Positions 1 to 10,978 of a stretch of 64,000 nucleotides of DNA are shown in pieces. Numbering within the stretch: the first letter of the stretch is position 1; each line of letters starts with the position of its first letter. Position numbers and translations under genes: made by a program. Source of the DNA: Chrysopilus asiliformis (lineage: Eukaryota > Arthropoda > Insecta > Diptera > Rhagionidae); the NCBI GenBank assembly GCA_964034945.1, contig OZ035960.1, positions 52,570,706 through 52,634,705 of the forward strand, read 5' to 3'. The notes under the pieces were generated by a model. That model was not told the origin of the DNA. It did not search any database and saw nothing but the letters and a program-made list of their open reading frames with translations.

Positions 1-508
1 TTAGTCTGTTAGTCTGTTAGTCTGTTAGTCTGTTAGTCTGTTAGTCTGTTAGTCTGTTAGTCTGTTAGTCTGTTAGTCTGTTAGTCTGTTAGTCTGTTAG
101 TCTGTTAGTCTGTTAGTCTGTTAGTCTGTTAGTCTGTTAGTCTGTTAGTCTGTTAGTCTGTTAGTCTGTTAATCTGTTAGTCCGTTAGTCCGTTAGTCTG
201 TTAGTCTGTTAGTCTGTTAGTCTGTTAGTCTGTTAGTCTGTTAGTCTGTTAGTCTGTTAGTCTGTTAGTCTGTTAGTCTGTTAGTCTGTTAGTCTGTTAG
301 TCTGTTAGTCTGTTAGTCTGTTAGTCTGTTAGTCTGTTAGTCTGTTAGTCTGTTAGTCTGTTAGTCTGTTAGTATGTTAGTCTGTTAGTCTGTTAGTCTG
401 TTAGTCTGTTAGTCTGTTAGTCTGTTAGTCTGTTAGTCTGTTAGTCTGTTAGTCTGTTAGTCTGTTAGTCTGTTAGTCTGTTAGTCTGTTAGTCTGTTAG
501 TCTGTTAG
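1..508. repeat. (TTAGTCTG)n satellite, left block
   Basis: A near-perfect tandem array of the 8-bp unit TTAGTCTG runs from the window edge to the hAT-like insertion at 509. Rare variants occur near 171-190 (TTAATCTG, TTAGTCCG) and near 371 (TTAGTATG). The true left end lies outside the window. The unit is not the insect telomere repeat TTAGG. Confidence 0.98.
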
Positions 509-986
509 TATAGCATTCAGCACCGAGACAATTTTAAGGAACCGGGTTTCGGTGCTAGAATCTTCGAGAACCGGGTACCCGGTTCTGGAACCGGTGCTGA
601 AAATGTAAAGAAAAAATAAGAAATTACCAGTAAAAAATTGCAATTGCGACATTAAATTTAAACCTATACCACGGAACAATTACTATTATAGAAAGGAAAG
701 CTCTAACAAAAATTTTTGCGTTGGAAGCGTACATCCGAAAATTACAGTTAAAAAATTCACATTTTGAATGACTGTGGGTGGCATTATAAGAAAACATCAT
801 ATTTGATTTTTTTTCATCGAGTGTATGACAGCAGAAAGGAGAAGTAACACAGGGACTACATTAGCTTTTATTTCTGGTATACCAGCAAAATTGGTCGCTA
901 AAAAGCCTGTGTGGACCAATCTGGTTTACCAGTTTTTCTGGTAAGACCGCATTGGTATACCATTTTCGTAGACAGCGCTGGTATAC

Positions 987-1066
987 CAGGAGTGGAATTC
1001 CGTAACTTTACTTTTTCTTCTAACTCGAAACAAACGCTTGAAGCAAGTTATGGAATATCACTCCAG
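987..1066. mobile_element. Short MITE with CAGGAGTG/CACTCCAG ends
   Basis: This is an 80-bp inverted-repeat unit whose ends match the larger copy at 8360-8536: a CTGGAGTG-like end, then ATTCCGTAACTT and the CGAAACAAACGCTTGAA core. It lies in the 5' part of the Harbinger derivative. No clear target duplication was found. Confidence 0.6.
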
Positions 1067-1090
1067 ATTTTGACATTTCAATTGATTAAA

Positions 1091-1324
1091 ATGGCGGAAA
1101 CGAAATTTTCACGGAGCGAAATTATTAAATTGATAAATATTTTTCGCGAAAAAGAATGGTTGTGGAATTTAAAATCAAATAATTATCGAAGAATTGATTT
1201 GAAAAAAAGAGCATGGGAAAATATTGCCAAAGAATTGAGTTTAACTGTGGAAAGTGTGAAAAAGAAAATGAAAGGAATTCGTTCGTATATCATATTTAGC
1301 TTCGATATCATATTTATCCCGTAA
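1091..1324 (+). pseudogene. Harbinger MADF/Myb-like DNA-binding protein, truncated
   Basis: The frame opens at an ATG at 1091 (MAETKFSRSEII) and reads through the first two thirds of a MADF/Myb-SANT domain: EIIKLINIFREKEWLWN, YRRIDLKKRAWENIAKEL, then VKKKMKGIRSY. In autonomous PIF/Harbinger elements this second protein accompanies the transposase and helps it reach the nucleus and bind DNA. After about residue 67 the frame enters sequence beyond the deletion junction and stops at 1324, so the domain end and any C-terminal part are lost. The family call rests on motif recognition and on its place inside TAA-flanked termini. Confidence 0.72.
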
Positions 1325-1468
1325 TGCTAAAAAGGGATTTACCCAATATTGTCTTCGTTTTTTCAAATTTATCAAAAGTTCTTCTTCCTCCAAACATTTT
1401 AAAGCCAATATTTTGGCAATTTTAATTTTCTGTTCGCGGTTTAACGACATGTCAAAATTCAAAATCAT
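1241..1468 (-). pseudogene. Harbinger transposase, N-terminal fragment
   Basis: On the minus strand from an ATG at 1468 the frame gives 75 residues. The leading part has LNREQKIKIAKILALKCLEEEE followed by RRQYWVNPFL, which resembles the conserved (R)RR-W-V-P start of PIF/Harbinger (DDE_Tnp_4) transposases. The remaining residues (KYDIRTNSFHFLFHTFHS) are antisense to the MADF reading frame past the junction and are not transposase. All catalytic DDE residues are missing, so this is a deletion remnant. Confidence 0.68.
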
Positions 1469-2041
1469 ACTGAAATGTCATACCAGAATTGGCCCACGCA
1501 AAAAAAAAACTAGTAGGCTATTATTTTTGGTGAACCAGCTAGTATACCAGAAATAAAACCTAATGTAGTCCCTGTGTAAGACAACAAAACCAATTTCTAT
1601 AGTGTAGTGCTTACTCTAGTGGAAGTTAATGAGGAAAGGTCTTATTTTCCATTCTATATAATAGTTGTTCCCTGCCTATACATAAAAAAACCATTTTAAC
1701 TTTACAGGAAATTTAATATTTTCTGTGAGCGCATATAAATCTATTATATTGTCGTTGTTTTAAAGAGACTTTGTAAAGAAAATGTAATCGGATGGCTTAA
1801 TTTTGCATTAATCTTTTAATTTACAGTTATTATTAACAGAAATATGTACTTACAAATATGTATTTCGTATATATTCAGCAACGAACGAACAGTATTTTGA
1901 TATTTTAGCATGTAAGAAATTGCTTGCTTTCAGCACCGAAAACCGGGTAATTTTACCCAATTCAAACCCGGTTTTCGGTTCCAGAAAATGGCCGGGATTC
2001 CCGGGTACCCGGGTTTCGGGTACCCGGGATTGAATGCTCTA

Positions 2042-2684
2042 TCTGTTAGTCTGTTAGTCTGTTAGTCTGTTAGTCTGTTAGTCTGTTAGTCTGTTAGTCT
2101 GTTAGTCTGTTAGTCTGTTAGTCTGTTAGTCTGTTAGTCTGTTAGTCTGTTAGTCTGTTAGTCTGTTAGTCTGTTAGTCTGTTAGTCTGTTAGTCTGTTA
2201 GTCTGTTAGTCTGTTAGTCTGTTAGTCTGTTAGTCTGTTAGTCTGTTAGTCTGTTAGTCTGTTAGTCTGTTAGTCTGTTAGTCTGTTAGTCTGTTAGTCT
2301 GTTAGTCTGTTAGTCTGTTAGTCTGTTAGTCTGTTAGTCTGTTAGTCTGTTAGTCTGTTAGTCTGTTAGTCTGTTAGTCTGTTAGTCTGTTAGTCTGTTA
2401 GTCTGTTAGTCTGTTAGTCTGTTAGTCTGTTAGTCTGTTAGTCTGTTAGTCTGTTAGTCTGTTAGTCTGTTAGTCTGTTAGTCTGTTAGTCTGTTAGTCT
2501 GTTAGTCTGTTAGTCTGTTAGTCTGTTAGTCTGTTAGTCTGTTAGTCTGTTAGTCTGTTAGTCTGTTAGTCTGTTAGTCTGTTAGTCTGTTAGTCTGTTA
2601 GTCTGTTAGTCTGTTAGTCTGTTAGTCTGTTAGCCTGTTAGCCTGTTAGGCTGTTAGTTGTTAGTCTATTAGTTTCTTAGTCTG
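2042..2684. repeat. (TTAGTCTG)n satellite, right block
   Basis: The array continues in the same 8-bp phase after the hAT-like insertion. It decays from about 2632 (GCCTGTTAGCC, GGCTGTTAG, TTAGTTG, TTAGTTTC) into TTAGTCTGTGTAAAGATTTC. That decaying edge runs straight into a dispersed repeat containing a related CAGTCTG motif. Confidence 0.98.
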
Positions 2685-2939
2685 TGTAAAGATTTCTCAA
2701 AAACTAATCCAGCTAGAGCTATGAAATTTTACAGGGATGTTTGGTCCTGTAGTGGGACAATCCTATCAACTTTAGGTGGAAATTCGAAGTAACCAAAATG
2801 GCGGCTTTTTTAAAAATCGAAATTTCGTTTTTCGCGATTTACTCCGAAACTACGCATTTTTCGATAGTCTTAAGCAGGCCTGGGCACCATGTATGTAGTG
2901 ATTTACTATTACTGGAAGAAATTTTATGTTTCTTCATAT
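2685..2939. repeat. Dispersed repeat family A, copy 1
   Basis: The motif run AAGATTTCTC(A/C)AAAACTA, then AGCTAGAGCTATGAAA and AGGGATGTTT(G/T)GTCCT, recurs at 33990-34020 plus 34566-34640. It also appears in reverse at about 6400-6480. No open frame is conserved. The repeat type is unknown. Confidence 0.7.
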
Positions 2940-2947
2940 ACTATAAC

Positions 2948-3748
2948 CACTGTTGCCAACTCAAAAATATGAATCCGGTCAAATTTGACCGTTTGACAGG
3001 ATTTTTTTCTGTTGAATCCTGTCAGAAAAAACGGTCAAAAGTTTTAGCCTGTTAGATCCGGCCAAAAAATCGGTCAAAGCCACGCAAACGAGATTTCTGA
3101 TCACAATAACCTAGAAATTAAACATAACAAAAGCTATAATTGCCAATCTGGCAATTATTGAAAACCCGTATGGTGATATTCGTATCTTAATTCGAGCAGT
3201 TGTAGCCAAATTCCACTTCGAAGTCGAACTTTCCAATAATTCGGTACAAAATTCGACATATTTGATGAAGTAGAAAGCATCTTCTTTTTCACTTCAACTA
3301 AATGATAAATACTACAAATTAACGATCAGTGAAAGTACTTTTCCAATAAATATTCAGAAAATGGGAAAAATGAATAGAAAAATGAATAGAAAAATAGTTA
3401 CGTCATCTTTTGTAAAACGCTACGAATTAATTCACATTCCCAATAGATCTCCAGAAATATTATTATAACTTACATATATGTACCCGAATTATTGCATTAA
3501 ACCGAAAAGTCCCAATTTCCACTTATAAATTACAAAGGGTGCGTTCAATTTGTGAACATTCTTTTTATGAAAATTGATAATGTTGAAAATATATTATTTC
3601 TTTCCCAATTGAAAAACTGTTAAAAAAGGTCGAAAACACATTCAGTTCCGGTTAAAAATCCGGTCGACCGGATTTTCATTTTTTCTCCTGTCAAAGTGGA
3701 CAAAATCCGGTCAAATCTGACCGGAAAACGGTCAAAATGGCAACACTG
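2948..3748. mobile_element. hAT-type MITE
   Basis: Termini are CACTGTTGCCA on the left and TGGCAACACTG on the right. The flanks are an identical 8-bp ACTATAAC at 2940-2947 and 3749-3756. The interior repeats AATCCGGTCAAAT-like motifs near both ends and carries an insertion-like piece of dispersed family B (about 3117-3240). No transposase frame is present. Confidence 0.88.
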
Positions 3749-3756
3749 ACTATAAC

Positions 3757-5094
3757 ACGAAATGAGAAAACGCATCTTTTTCATTTTTTACGCTCTTTCG
3801 CTTTTGATGGAGACGTTTAGGAACAGTGGATTACACAATTTATCATGATGCGATTACAAAAAAATAATAAGTTCCATCGTGCAAAAAAACTTGTGGGGAC
3901 GTATTTCCGGTTCTGTGCTTCGAAAAAACATGCGCTAAATTGCATTATGTTACCTGATAGGACAGCTGTTGTAATGGCGTTTTAGATAGAATTTTTTATT
4001 CGACATGTAACTGCAAACTAGACATTGACGGCTATCATTATTTGTGGTTATTAAATATTTGTTTTCCGAATCACACGACATAGTATTTGAATTTGAATAT
4101 GAGCGCTTCACAATGGAAAATAAAAACTAAAAAAATCAAATTTCTGAAAAAATTTCGTACGTCAGTGTGCTTTGGGAAGCAATTAGGGTTTTGGGGAGCA
4201 AATGTATACATTCGCACGCATCAACAACAGAAATTATACTGAATGGCTGTCGTAGGCTCGCTCCATCGATTGTTAGTGAATCGTTTGATTTCGGCTGCCG
4301 AAGTGGCCGTCGTCTACCAACACGTATCATTGCGTTGGAGAGTCGAGTAAAAATGTTCATACATTGATTGTATTCTCCTAAAATTTGAATAAAAATGTTA
4401 TCGTTGTGAGGAGCCAGACGAGCCAAGGAGTGCCCAGGCTTGGTCTTAAGTATGACAAGAGTAAGCATAGATTATAGAGTTACTATAGATGAGAAGAAAA
4501 CGCACTTTCCCATATACTTACGTAGAGTAAATAGCTGCGCTAGGGGAATATTTTCTGATGACATCGGTATTCCTTTTCACTCCTTCACGTTCAATTGGAA
4601 TGCACAATTGACTCATACGACACAAACACAAACATATCTGGGGCCAGCGCTTTGTTTACATACGTCGATGGGAATAATTCGTAGGCGCACAGGTTTTCCA
4701 TTTTACTTTTATTAACGTTTTTATAGCACGCAAAATGTCCGCGAAAAAATATCTGCAATGTATTGTTAGGGAATGTTCGGCGGACATCAAAAAAAAATCA
4801 CAAACGAAAGTTTTTTACACCATTTCTCACACAAAAGCAATTCATGTCTTTACGAAGAAAATGAAACAGATGCAAAGTACTCTTCTTCAGGAAAAAAATT
4901 CTTCCTCGTTTCTTATCTATAGTAACTCTCTAATCTATGGTAAGAGACAATAAAGTTTCCTACATTTTGTCTTCTACTGGAAATGCGTATGAAAGGCTGT
5001 TATATAGATATATCGTTTTCTAAAAAACAAAACTGCGATTCTTTTTCAATGGTTTATTATCTCGATATTTCCGATTTTGTAAAAAGAATTCATA
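3757..5094. other. No supported gene; unassigned sequence
   Basis: The stretch 4160-4720 is less AT-rich than its surroundings and has several short frames on both strands. None shows a recognisable domain, good splice context or strand-consistent reading. No inverted termini or tandem repeats were found. Confidence 0.4.
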
Positions 5095-5965
5095 TTTTTA
5101 TGACCGCTAATATAAGTGTAAATCGTGCAGGAACGTAGATTTTGTATAAAGTCATGTGCTGTTCACATTAGATATTTTTTTATCCTCATAGTATAAAATT
5201 GAGTTTATTTGTCGGATATTCATTAAATGAAAACCGAAGATTTGTGAACCGAATTAAATGCACTCGATGTATTTTTCCTAATTTATGTGATGTTTTGATT
5301 AACATGCCTCACAATGAATCACTTGATGTTAGCAAAGAGAGATACATCGGTTGAACTGATTGCGGTTTACCGTGGAAGCTGATAGTTTCTACTTATTTAT
5401 GAAAATTACGTCAATCCCTGATGTAACCAAAATGCCAAAAGCGAGTCATACAATTAGGTTTTCGATCTAAAGTGCGTGTATAAAAAAGTCATTGGATTGG
5501 GCGAAACTATCGCACCCCATGACATAAACATATATATCTGAATATTTTCCTGGTGTGTATTTAAGCCCTTATGTAGTCAGTCAGTCATCTATATACTTGC
5601 TCTGCCCATATATGGTCTTGTGTTTTTTGCCCATGTTCAATGAATTGCCTACAATGAAATAAATTGGCCTCGATTGTCTGAATAAATTATAGTTGTATAG
5701 TTTTCTATATCCATGGTAGTGGTTGAACGTATATTGCACCAGGTCCTTATCCATGAAAACCAAATCCAAAATCGATACATAAACTATAGAATGTGGCTAA
5801 ATGGACAACGTTTCGACTACCATTATCCTCTGATCACCTCATTTGATAGTCACTATATAGTCAAGGTCGTTTTATACGACCGAAAATGTTTAAAAAATAT
5901 CTGATATGAACAGCACATGGTTTTCTTATACAGAATCTACGTTCCTGTGAAATTTACACTATAAC
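5095..5965. repeat. Inverted pair of a dispersed repeat
   Basis: The segment near 5100-5180 (with TGCAGGAACGTAGATTTTGT and CATGTGCTGTTCAC) is the reverse complement of 5898-5960. A third copy lies at about 42505-42615. The roughly 720 bp between the two arms show nothing recognisable. Confidence 0.65.
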
Positions 5966-7098
5966 TCGGCAAATAAAATATTAGCTTGTTTAAAAATATG
6001 TTTTTTTTATAAAATCTGAAATATCTCGATAAAGGTAGATCATATCGATTTACGGTAAAAGGAAAATTGATTGAGAATTTTAATACCATTAATTGTTCTT
6101 GTAAGCAATTCGCAAAAATTTTGTTTTTTACATTTTAATGAAAATATTTCAATAACGGGAGAAGATAGCGGATAACGGTGGAAGTCAACCATTTCTGGCA
6201 ATCGGTACTCCATTTAATTTGCGTCATACAACGAACTACCGAAAAATCCTTATTTTCCGAGATAGTTGCAAAGAAGTGATTTTTTTGTAATAACGGGATA
6301 TCCTGATAATGGTTGAAGATATTGAGTTCTAGTGAAAGACAAAGGTCTAGAGAATTTCGTTTGGTTGTTCCTACTTTTGTCATATATGAGACTGTCAAAA
6401 AATTCCTAGTAAATTGCGAAAAACGAAATTACGATTTTTAAAAGCCGCCATCTTGCTTCCTGTTAAATTTCATGGTTCTAGCTCTAGTAGTTTTGACTGA
6501 CAGACAGCAAGACATTTTTCCAACAATTCTCGAATCGACTCACGAGTACTCGGGAAATGTTTTTAGGCAATATTAAGAGGTCGAAATTTTTCATGAATAT
6601 AAAACGTTTTTTATACTTGGTATAAGAAAGTAAAATGTTGGTTGTTTATGATTGGCCTATATGCATCTATAGCTTAAATTCTCCGTATTAGAATAAAAGT
6701 TTCGTGTTGAGTGATACCATTGAAATAATTATGTGCACTTAGTCACCCATAATACGAGGTAAATGGCCAATAAAACTGATATTTTGTTAAAATGTGAAAT
6801 TCACCAAGAGGTTACAGGAAATTTTTTTACGAAAAGGTCTAATGAAAGTTAGGTCGAGAAAAGATATTTTTCTGTATACTGTTTCGAAAAAAAAATCATG
6901 AAAATTTGGAAAGAAATTGCTTAAATTTCACCTAAAGTTGATGAATTTATATTCATTATATCACTGGTCGTTGTCGGTCAAAGTTTTTTTTTCCATAATA
7001 ACCCAAAATTAGCTTAAAAGCTTTTAACAAAAAATGTTGTCTTTTCAAGATCATCGCTTCGAATCAGAATTGGGCAAAATATTCAGTATTTCTATCCG
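5966..7098. repeat. Dispersed repeat family A, older copy, plus unassigned sequence
   Basis: Between about 6130 and 6660 the sequence matches, in reverse, the parts of family A seen at 2685-2900. Its distal part (CTCGGGAAATGTTTTTAGG, then AGGTCGAAATTTTTCATGA and GTATAAGAAAGTAAAA) matches 43496-43525, 45657-45720 and, in reverse, 31210-31290. The remainder is AT-rich with no visible feature. Confidence 0.55.
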
Positions 7099-7100
7099 TA

Positions 7101-8082
7101 CACGGTAAAAATTTTTGGGCTCAATTTTAATCTTTTTGGTACTCTATACACCGATAAAAGATTAAAATTTAATCTCGCGAAAAATTACTATTTTTCAAAT
7201 CGTTTTGTATTAAAACGTAATCAAAATAAGTGATTGATTTTAATATATTTTTTTTTAAATTTAATGCAACCGCATTACTTTTTTAATGTATTTTCTGATT
7301 ACGTTGTAATCCAAATGCGCTATTTATAAAAAAATAATTTTATTCTAATTTAATATTATTATTAAAATTTTATTTTTTGAAAAGGGAAATTGTAAGAAAA
7401 CTCTGTTCTTTCTTTTTGCTGTTGCAGAACATATGCGAATTATAACGGAAGAAAAAATTAAAAATATCTAAAAATTATACAAATTTTATTAAAAAATATC
7501 GAATTCCAGAACTAGGAGTAAAAGTTAATTCAAAAAGCATTAAAAATATACTCATTTAATGTTTTTGGAATTAACCCATTAACGCCCCCTGTACTCAAAC
7601 GAGTACACCGGATATATCTATGATAACAAGTTAACCTTTTGCACTCCACTGATACCTATACGGTGACATACTAGGTTTAATCACAAGAGTGTGGAGTGCT
7701 AAAGGTTTAAATAGCTCAAGTTGATTTTCAGGCAAAGCCAAACTGATCTGAATTTGCATTTACAAACAGATCACTTTAGCTTTGCCTGAAAATCGACTTA
7801 AGCTACTTTAACTTATTAACACAGATATATGGTACATTTTTTTTTCAAAATTTTCTTTTTATTTTGTTTATTTTATAAGAATAAATTGGTTGTGTTAAAA
7901 ATTCTCATGAGTATTAATGGGTTAAAAGTAAACTTTTCTCTAAAACAGTATTGGAAGATAATACAAGTTTGATTAAAAATGTAGTTACTCATTTGAGAAA
8001 ATTCCAATTTAATACAAAAAATATTAAAAAATGTCGAATTTCAGCAATGGGATTAAAAGTTAGTCCAATAATTTTAACCGTG
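7101..8082. mobile_element. TA-flanked non-autonomous DNA element (CACGGTAAAA family)
   Basis: TA dinucleotides at 7099-7100 and 8083-8084 flank inverted termini (CACGGTAAAAATT on the left; AATAATTTTAACCGTG on the right). Inside the termini the homology continues (TTGG-CT-A-TTTTAATC). TA duplication fits the Tc1/mariner superfamily. Another copy lies at 42766-43155 and a partial one near 26100-26340. It carries the piggyBac-type MITE at 7575-7921 and has no coding capacity. Confidence 0.78.
7575..7921. mobile_element. piggyBac-type MITE
   Basis: TTAA at 7571-7574 and 7922-7925 flanks termini CCCATTAA and TTAATGGG. TTAA targets and CCC...GGG ends are the piggyBac signature. The middle forms a strong imperfect hairpin (about 7708-7815) with arms around GATTTTCAGGCAAAGC and GCTTTGCCTGAAAATC. 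It is inserted within 7101-8082. Confidence 0.88.
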
Positions 8083-8359
8083 TACCATTTATTGGAACTG
8101 GTACTGAAATAAAATTTTCAGTACCAATACATAATTTACAAGTTTTTTAATTAAAATTTTCAGAACCAGTAGATATTGTACTGATACTGGTGTCAAGTAC
8201 CAGTACTTTCCAAAAAGTACTTGAGAACTACCAGTGCTTTGCCAGAATTGCCTGTATTTGGGCAAAAACACAGCTGAGAATTTTCAGTAATATTATGCTG
8301 TACTGTACTTTTTTCCAGTAGCAGTACATTTGATACTGGTACTGAAAATTTTATGTAAA

Positions 8360-8536
8360 CTGGAGTGATATTCCGTAACTTGTTTCAAGCGTTTGTTTCG
8401 AGTTAGAAAAACATGAAGTATTCACTGTCTCTGTTTTGACCGAAATAAATGACAGAGAGAAACCGAGATAGCAAATACCACTTTTTCTTCTAACTCGCAA
8501 CAAACGCTTGAATCAAGTTACGGAATACCCCTCCAG
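8360..8536. mobile_element. Short MITE, CTGGAG...CTCCAG ends
   Basis: The ends are inverted: CTGGAGTGATATTCCGTAAC on the left and GTTACGGAATACCCCTCCAG on the right. They continue into TTTCAAGCGTTTGTT and a GAGTTAGAA arm. A reduced copy is at 987-1066. No target duplication is obvious. Confidence 0.72.
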
Positions 8537-8911
8537 ATTGCGTAAAGTGGTTCACAGACGTTACATCATATGTTAGGTTACCCACTGTACTACGACATTT
8601 CCTGCGCTGTTTGTACAATATTATAGACGATCTCTTGTTCTCAATAAATTTCAGACGTACAAAGTTTCCTAAGCCATACTACAAACTGCACAACATGATT
8701 AGTAAACATTTATAGCTGCGCTCTTGAAAAAATCAAATTTTTTTGACATCTTCTTCCAACTGATTGGCAGACATGTCCAAACGTTGGCTAACAGCCCACG
8801 AACTATACAACGGACCAAGCTGGCCAAAATATTGTAACGTATGTTGGGTGCGTAAGGGGACGTCACGCATTTGGTGGGACCAGGGTACGAAAAATCGCAA
8901 AAAAGGCCTGA

Positions 8912-9284
8912 CCACAGAACTATATAACATAGAACAACTGTCACCATACAAAGCTCTGCTGAAAAATGGTCCCAAAAGTATTTCCCTCTTTATCGTACTT
9001 GAACGCATCCACTGAACTGTATAAGGTCGCAAAATTCGAATTTCGTCTGCCGCGAAATTCAAATTTCACAAGTTTGAGACTAACTTTAGGCGCAAACAAA
9101 TAACTTTAGGCGCCAACACCATTCCGAAAGTCTATTTTCCTTTGACAGCTCACGGTTTAAACGAGAGGACTATATTTATTTTCATACAGTTATCTTGCGC
9201 TTACTTGACTCGTTTTGATCCACTGAACTGTATTTAAATGGGACCATTTGAGACAGCAAATCGAGCGATCTAGTATATCTATGG
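8912..9284. mobile_element. Unclassified 373-bp element, copy 1
   Basis: It closely matches 61307-61683 over its full length. Each copy has its own flanking duplication, here GCCTGA at 8906-8911 and 9285-9290, which proves insertion. The ends are short and imperfectly inverted (CCACAGA and TCTATGG). Longer subterminal inverted homology around AAATGGTCCCA is visible. The superfamily is unknown, and no coding frame is shared with confidence. Confidence 0.82.
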
Positions 9285-9290
9285 GCCTGA

Positions 9291-10285
9291 CGAACACGGA
9301 AGATCCGAAAAGGACGTGACGTATTTTATGGATAATCTTCAAATTAAATTTGACAACTGATGCTCGAAATATTTGGGCTCATATCATTTTCAGCAAATGT
9401 CAAAATCCCCATTGTCGAATTGAGAACTCAATAAAACCCCTTTTGTGCCTCATTTTCAGAGATTCAAAGAAATCGTGCAGGATTCTTCGTATGGGGTCAA
9501 GTAGTTAGAAATTAATTAGATGAAGTACTAGATTAATTGGTTGAGATTTTGAGCATTTTACTTTACTTATATGAGCTGAACAAGATTTTTCACTATATAC
9601 TAACATGTATTCAGTTGGCGCATAAGTTTTTGTTAAAAGTAATGTGTAAATGTTAAATGTGTCTCCATTCATGTACGCTTTAATAGACCCAAACTTATTT
9701 TCTGGCTAAAGTAAATACATTTTAGTTCTGTTGCAATGGGAAAATACCATAGGAACTTTAGTCATTAAAACTTGTTTATGTAGCTCCTATATAGCTAACT
9801 TTACTTAAAAGTTTCTTTTAAAACAGAAGGCAAACCAAAAAAAAGACGATTTCATCCTTCTTGTATATTCCTTGTAAAGTAATAAAAACGAAAGAAATGT
9901 TTTGCACTGAAGTCATTCAGTATACTACAGCATCGTGTGTAAATAGATCTGGGGTATATATATGGTATACCGCATAACGAAGTAGAAAATAAAATGACAA
10001 GTTAGATAAAGCAAGTGAATTTACTAAATTGTCATAGACAAAAAGTGAAATTAAAATTTAATTCGTAACTTTTGTACTTAAATGCTAATAAATGATACTT
10101 AGGTAATAATATAAAGACATAATCAAATTAAGTAAAACCATCAAATAAACTTTAATTGGCCGCGAATGTTTGTCTTATATCATAAAAATGTGCGAATGTT
10201 ATTGGCTGCGAATTATTTATTTATTTATTCAGCTGCAAAAGAGATCTTGAGTTAGTGAAATTGATGTTAGTAGTTTTAAAATATA
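9291..10285. other. No supported gene
   Basis: This is AT-rich sequence with no conserved frame, inverted termini or tandem repeat that I can find. Confidence 0.4.
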
Positions 10286-10775
10286 CTAGCTTGCATAGCC
10301 GTCGTTGCCGGGTTAAGTTTTTTCAAATTTTTTTTTATGGTCTATGTTGGAGCTAAACTTCAGGCCAATCGGCTCGGTCGTTTCCCCGCGAAAGGGTGAT
10401 ATAGAGGAAGAGCTAAGTTTCAATATAACTTTACCCCTCCCCTTACTCCCCCACCCCTTACTCCGCCCACCTCTCAGGCTACTTTTTAATGGGTCTATGT
10501 TGGAACTGGACCCCCGACGAACATCTATGCCAAATTTCAGGCCAATCGGTTCAGTAGTTTCCCCGCGAAATAGTAACATAGCGCAAAAACTAAGTTTGGA
10601 AATCACTTTACCCCCTTACTCCCCCCACCCCTCGCGCTACTTTTCCGTATGCCTATGTTGGAACCAGAACTACCACAGACACTCATGCCAAATTTCAAGT
10701 CAATCGGTTCAGCCGTTTTTGCGTGAAAGAGGAACAGACAGACAGACACCAACTCATTTTTATATATTAGTATGA
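10286..10775 (-). mobile_element. Non-autonomous Helitron-like element
   Basis: Read on the minus strand, it begins TCATACTAATATATAAAAAT and ends in a GC-rich segment plus CTAG. It sits between A and T with no target duplication. All are Helitron hallmarks: TC start, CTRR end, A^T site. The interior has repeated CAATCGG(T/C)TC motifs and C-rich runs (CCCCTTACTCCCCCACCCC). No Rep/helicase gene is present. Confidence 0.7.
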
Positions 10776-10978
10776 TAACAAAAATCTTGAGTTTCAAACA
10801 CATGGCCGGAGCGAAAAGAAATAACCCGTTTTTTCGAATTTCAAATAGAATTAGGTGCCGTTTACACCTGACACTATACTCCGCGAATTTTATTCTGCGA
10901 AACTCAATTCACGTTTCACAACCGTTTACACTACGAAACAACATCCCGGAATTTATTCTTCAAAGACGCCCAAACTCT

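Larger units (their letters stand above)
848..1576. mobile_element. PIF/Harbinger element with a large internal deletion
   Basis: Inverted termini begin CACAGGGACTACATTAG at 848 and end with the complement at 1576. TAA duplications flank the element at 845-847 and 1577-1579. A 3-bp TWA target site is the family hallmark. The interior keeps the start of both expected genes in convergent orientation: a MADF/Myb-like protein on plus and the transposase N-terminus on minus. The middle is missing, and the copies of AATATGATAT around 1290-1313 mark the probable junction. The element cannot move on its own. Confidence 0.9.
509..2041. mobile_element. hAT-like non-autonomous element inside the satellite
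   Basis: The termini are TATAGCATTCA on the left and TGAATGCTCTA on the right, an 11-bp inverted repeat with one mismatch. Both sides are flanked by TCTGTTAG, which fits an 8-bp hAT-type target duplication. Because the array period is also 8 bp, the duplication cannot be told apart from array phase. Both ends carry many CCGGGTACCCGG- and GGTTTTCGG-like motifs. No transposase of its own is visible. The interior is mostly a Harbinger derivative at 848-1576. Confidence 0.7.

Noticed and set aside
1..2684. (TTAGTCTG)n as a telomere array
   Set aside because: The insect telomere unit is TTAGG, this array is interrupted and interstitial, and its edge merges into a dispersed repeat.
4136..4953. Several 70-110 codon frames on both strands
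   Set aside because: No domain, no consistent strand and no splice context; length is within chance for this base composition.
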